DNA of 61,877 bases from NCBI GenBank assembly GCA_937915375.1, contig CALDMO010000019.1, positions 1-61,877 of the forward strand, in the 5' to 3' direction. The translations under genes and the position numbers were made by a program. Below are positions 61,614-61,877 of the stretch, piece after piece. The stretch is from an uncultured Marvinbryantia sp. GTDB taxonomy: Bacteria; Bacillota; Clostridia; Lachnospirales; Lachnospiraceae. The first letter of the stretch is position 1. Every line of letters starts with the position of its first letter. Under the pieces are notes generated by a model. The model did no database searches, had not been told where the DNA came from, and saw nothing but the letters and a program-made list of their open reading frames with translations.

Positions 61614-61642
61614 AGTATAGCATTGTTTTGCGGATTTATCAA
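61614..61642 (-). promoter_or_regulatory. Sigma-A promoter of the apt-rsh operon
   Basis: TTGATA (61637-61642) and TATACT (61614-61619) are 17 nt apart on the minus strand, about 70 bases before the apt start codon. Confidence 0.8.
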
Positions 61643-61674
61643 ATATATATTCAAGAACATCGCTTCCGGACATG

Positions 61675-61731
61675 AAAAAATCCCTCTCTGTCCAGATAAA
61701 CGATATATTTATCCACCAGAGAGAGATTTTC
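61675..61731. terminator. Terminator hairpin between tRNA-Leu and apt
   Basis: AAAATCCCTCTCTG pairs with CAGAGAGAGATTTT with one mismatch, and GATAAA/TTTATC adds an inner stem. A T-run follows on the minus strand, so it stops transcripts from the tRNA-Leu side. Confidence 0.78.
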
Positions 61732-61825
61732 GAGTACATAACTAAATTCCATTTGACCGCAGTATGATCCACGCAAAGCACCTTTTATGCAGAAGCAAAG
61801 TTTCTATACAACAAATAAAAAAGAA

Positions 61826-61877
61826 TGCAGGAGATGGGACTTGAACCCACACGATCTTGCGACCACAGGCACCTGAA
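61826..61877 (-). tRNA. tRNA-Leu (CAG), partial, 5' half outside window
   Basis: The minus strand ends in the acceptor strand CTCCTGC plus discriminator A. Before it come the T-arm GTGGG-TTCAAGT-CCCAT, a long variable arm of type II tRNAs, and the anticodon loop TTCAGGT. The anticodon CAG (plus-strand bases 61873-61875) reads leucine. The CCA end is not encoded. Confidence 0.88.

Noticed and set aside
61539..61781. 80-codon open frame on the minus strand upstream of apt
   Set aside because: It covers the apt promoter and part of the terminator hairpin, has no ribosome binding site and shows no protein-like pattern.
1..61877. Window bounded by tRNA genes, as for a genomic island
   Set aside because: No integrase, attachment repeat or transposase was found, and core genes (rpoD, rpsB, tsf, hisS, rsh) fill the window. 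The ends more likely reflect how the sequence was cut or assembled.

Overview
The window reads as chromosomal DNA of a Gram-positive anaerobe of the class Clostridia, most likely Lachnospiraceae. The signs are strong AGGAGG-type ribosome binding sites, consensus sigma-A promoters with 17-nt spacers, the apt-rsh-MBL hydrolase-hemZ-hisS gene order, LCP and Big2/NlpC-type wall proteins, lipoproteins with Ser/Thr/Glu-rich linkers, and no outer-membrane genes. Genus and species cannot be fixed from the sequence alone. No insertion sequence, integrase, phage gene or CRISPR array was seen. Both ends of the window fall inside tRNA genes. No gap without a gene is longer than about 285 bases.

Layout. 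1-9.5 kb: tRNA-Pro, then small housekeeping genes on the minus strand (phosphoesterase, RdgB, papain-like protease, rRNA-type methyltransferase, rhodanese), a candidate small RNA on the plus strand at 4.6 kb, a two-gene ThrE-type exporter with a DUF1700 gene, a lipoprotein with three zinc-knuckle-like repeats, and a polysaccharide deacetylase. 8.4-12.5 kb: the main sigma factor gene rpoD overlaps a ClpX-family unfoldase gene, followed by an HtrA protease gene. 12.5-34.6 kb: one large minus-strand glycan locus. 34.7-38.4 kb: a heterodimeric ABC exporter. 38.5-46.5 kb: a Big2 + NlpC-like wall protein, a MATE transporter, a phospholipase D-like protein, MscL with a zinc ribbon, an AEC carrier, and tsf and rpsB. 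46.7-53.2 kb: a MacAB-like exporter operon with two adaptor proteins, one of 1055 residues. 53.4-61.9 kb: a lipoprotein, then hisS, an HD-GYP gene, hemZ, an MBL hydrolase, rsh, apt and tRNA-Leu.

The glycan locus is read from rmlB toward lower coordinates. RmlA and RmlB make dTDP-4-keto-6-deoxyglucose. RmlC leads toward dTDP-rhamnose (RmlD is not in the window), and a WecE-like aminotransferase leads to dTDP-4-amino-4,6-dideoxygalactose. A WcaJ/WbaP-type phosphoglycosyltransferase should start the chain on undecaprenyl phosphate, several GT2 enzymes extend it, Wzm/Wzt export it, a GT-C membrane enzyme may decorate it outside, and an LCP protein probably joins it to peptidoglycan. The most unusual gene is a protein of 1318 residues that combines a SAM methyltransferase, a kinase-like domain, a coiled coil and two GT2 domains. 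It lies directly after a Wzt that has a glycan-binding C-terminal domain. This is the logic of the WbdD chain terminator of Gram-negative O-antigens, here apparently fused to the polymerising enzyme. Two neighbouring GT2 proteins have decayed in complementary halves.

Other points for a second look: the small RNA at 4.62-4.75 kb with C-rich loops, the 680-residue insertion in the hairpin of the large adaptor protein, a WalR-like box at the wall-protein promoter, and a structured leader before rpsB. All assignments come from reading motifs by eye; no database search was run.
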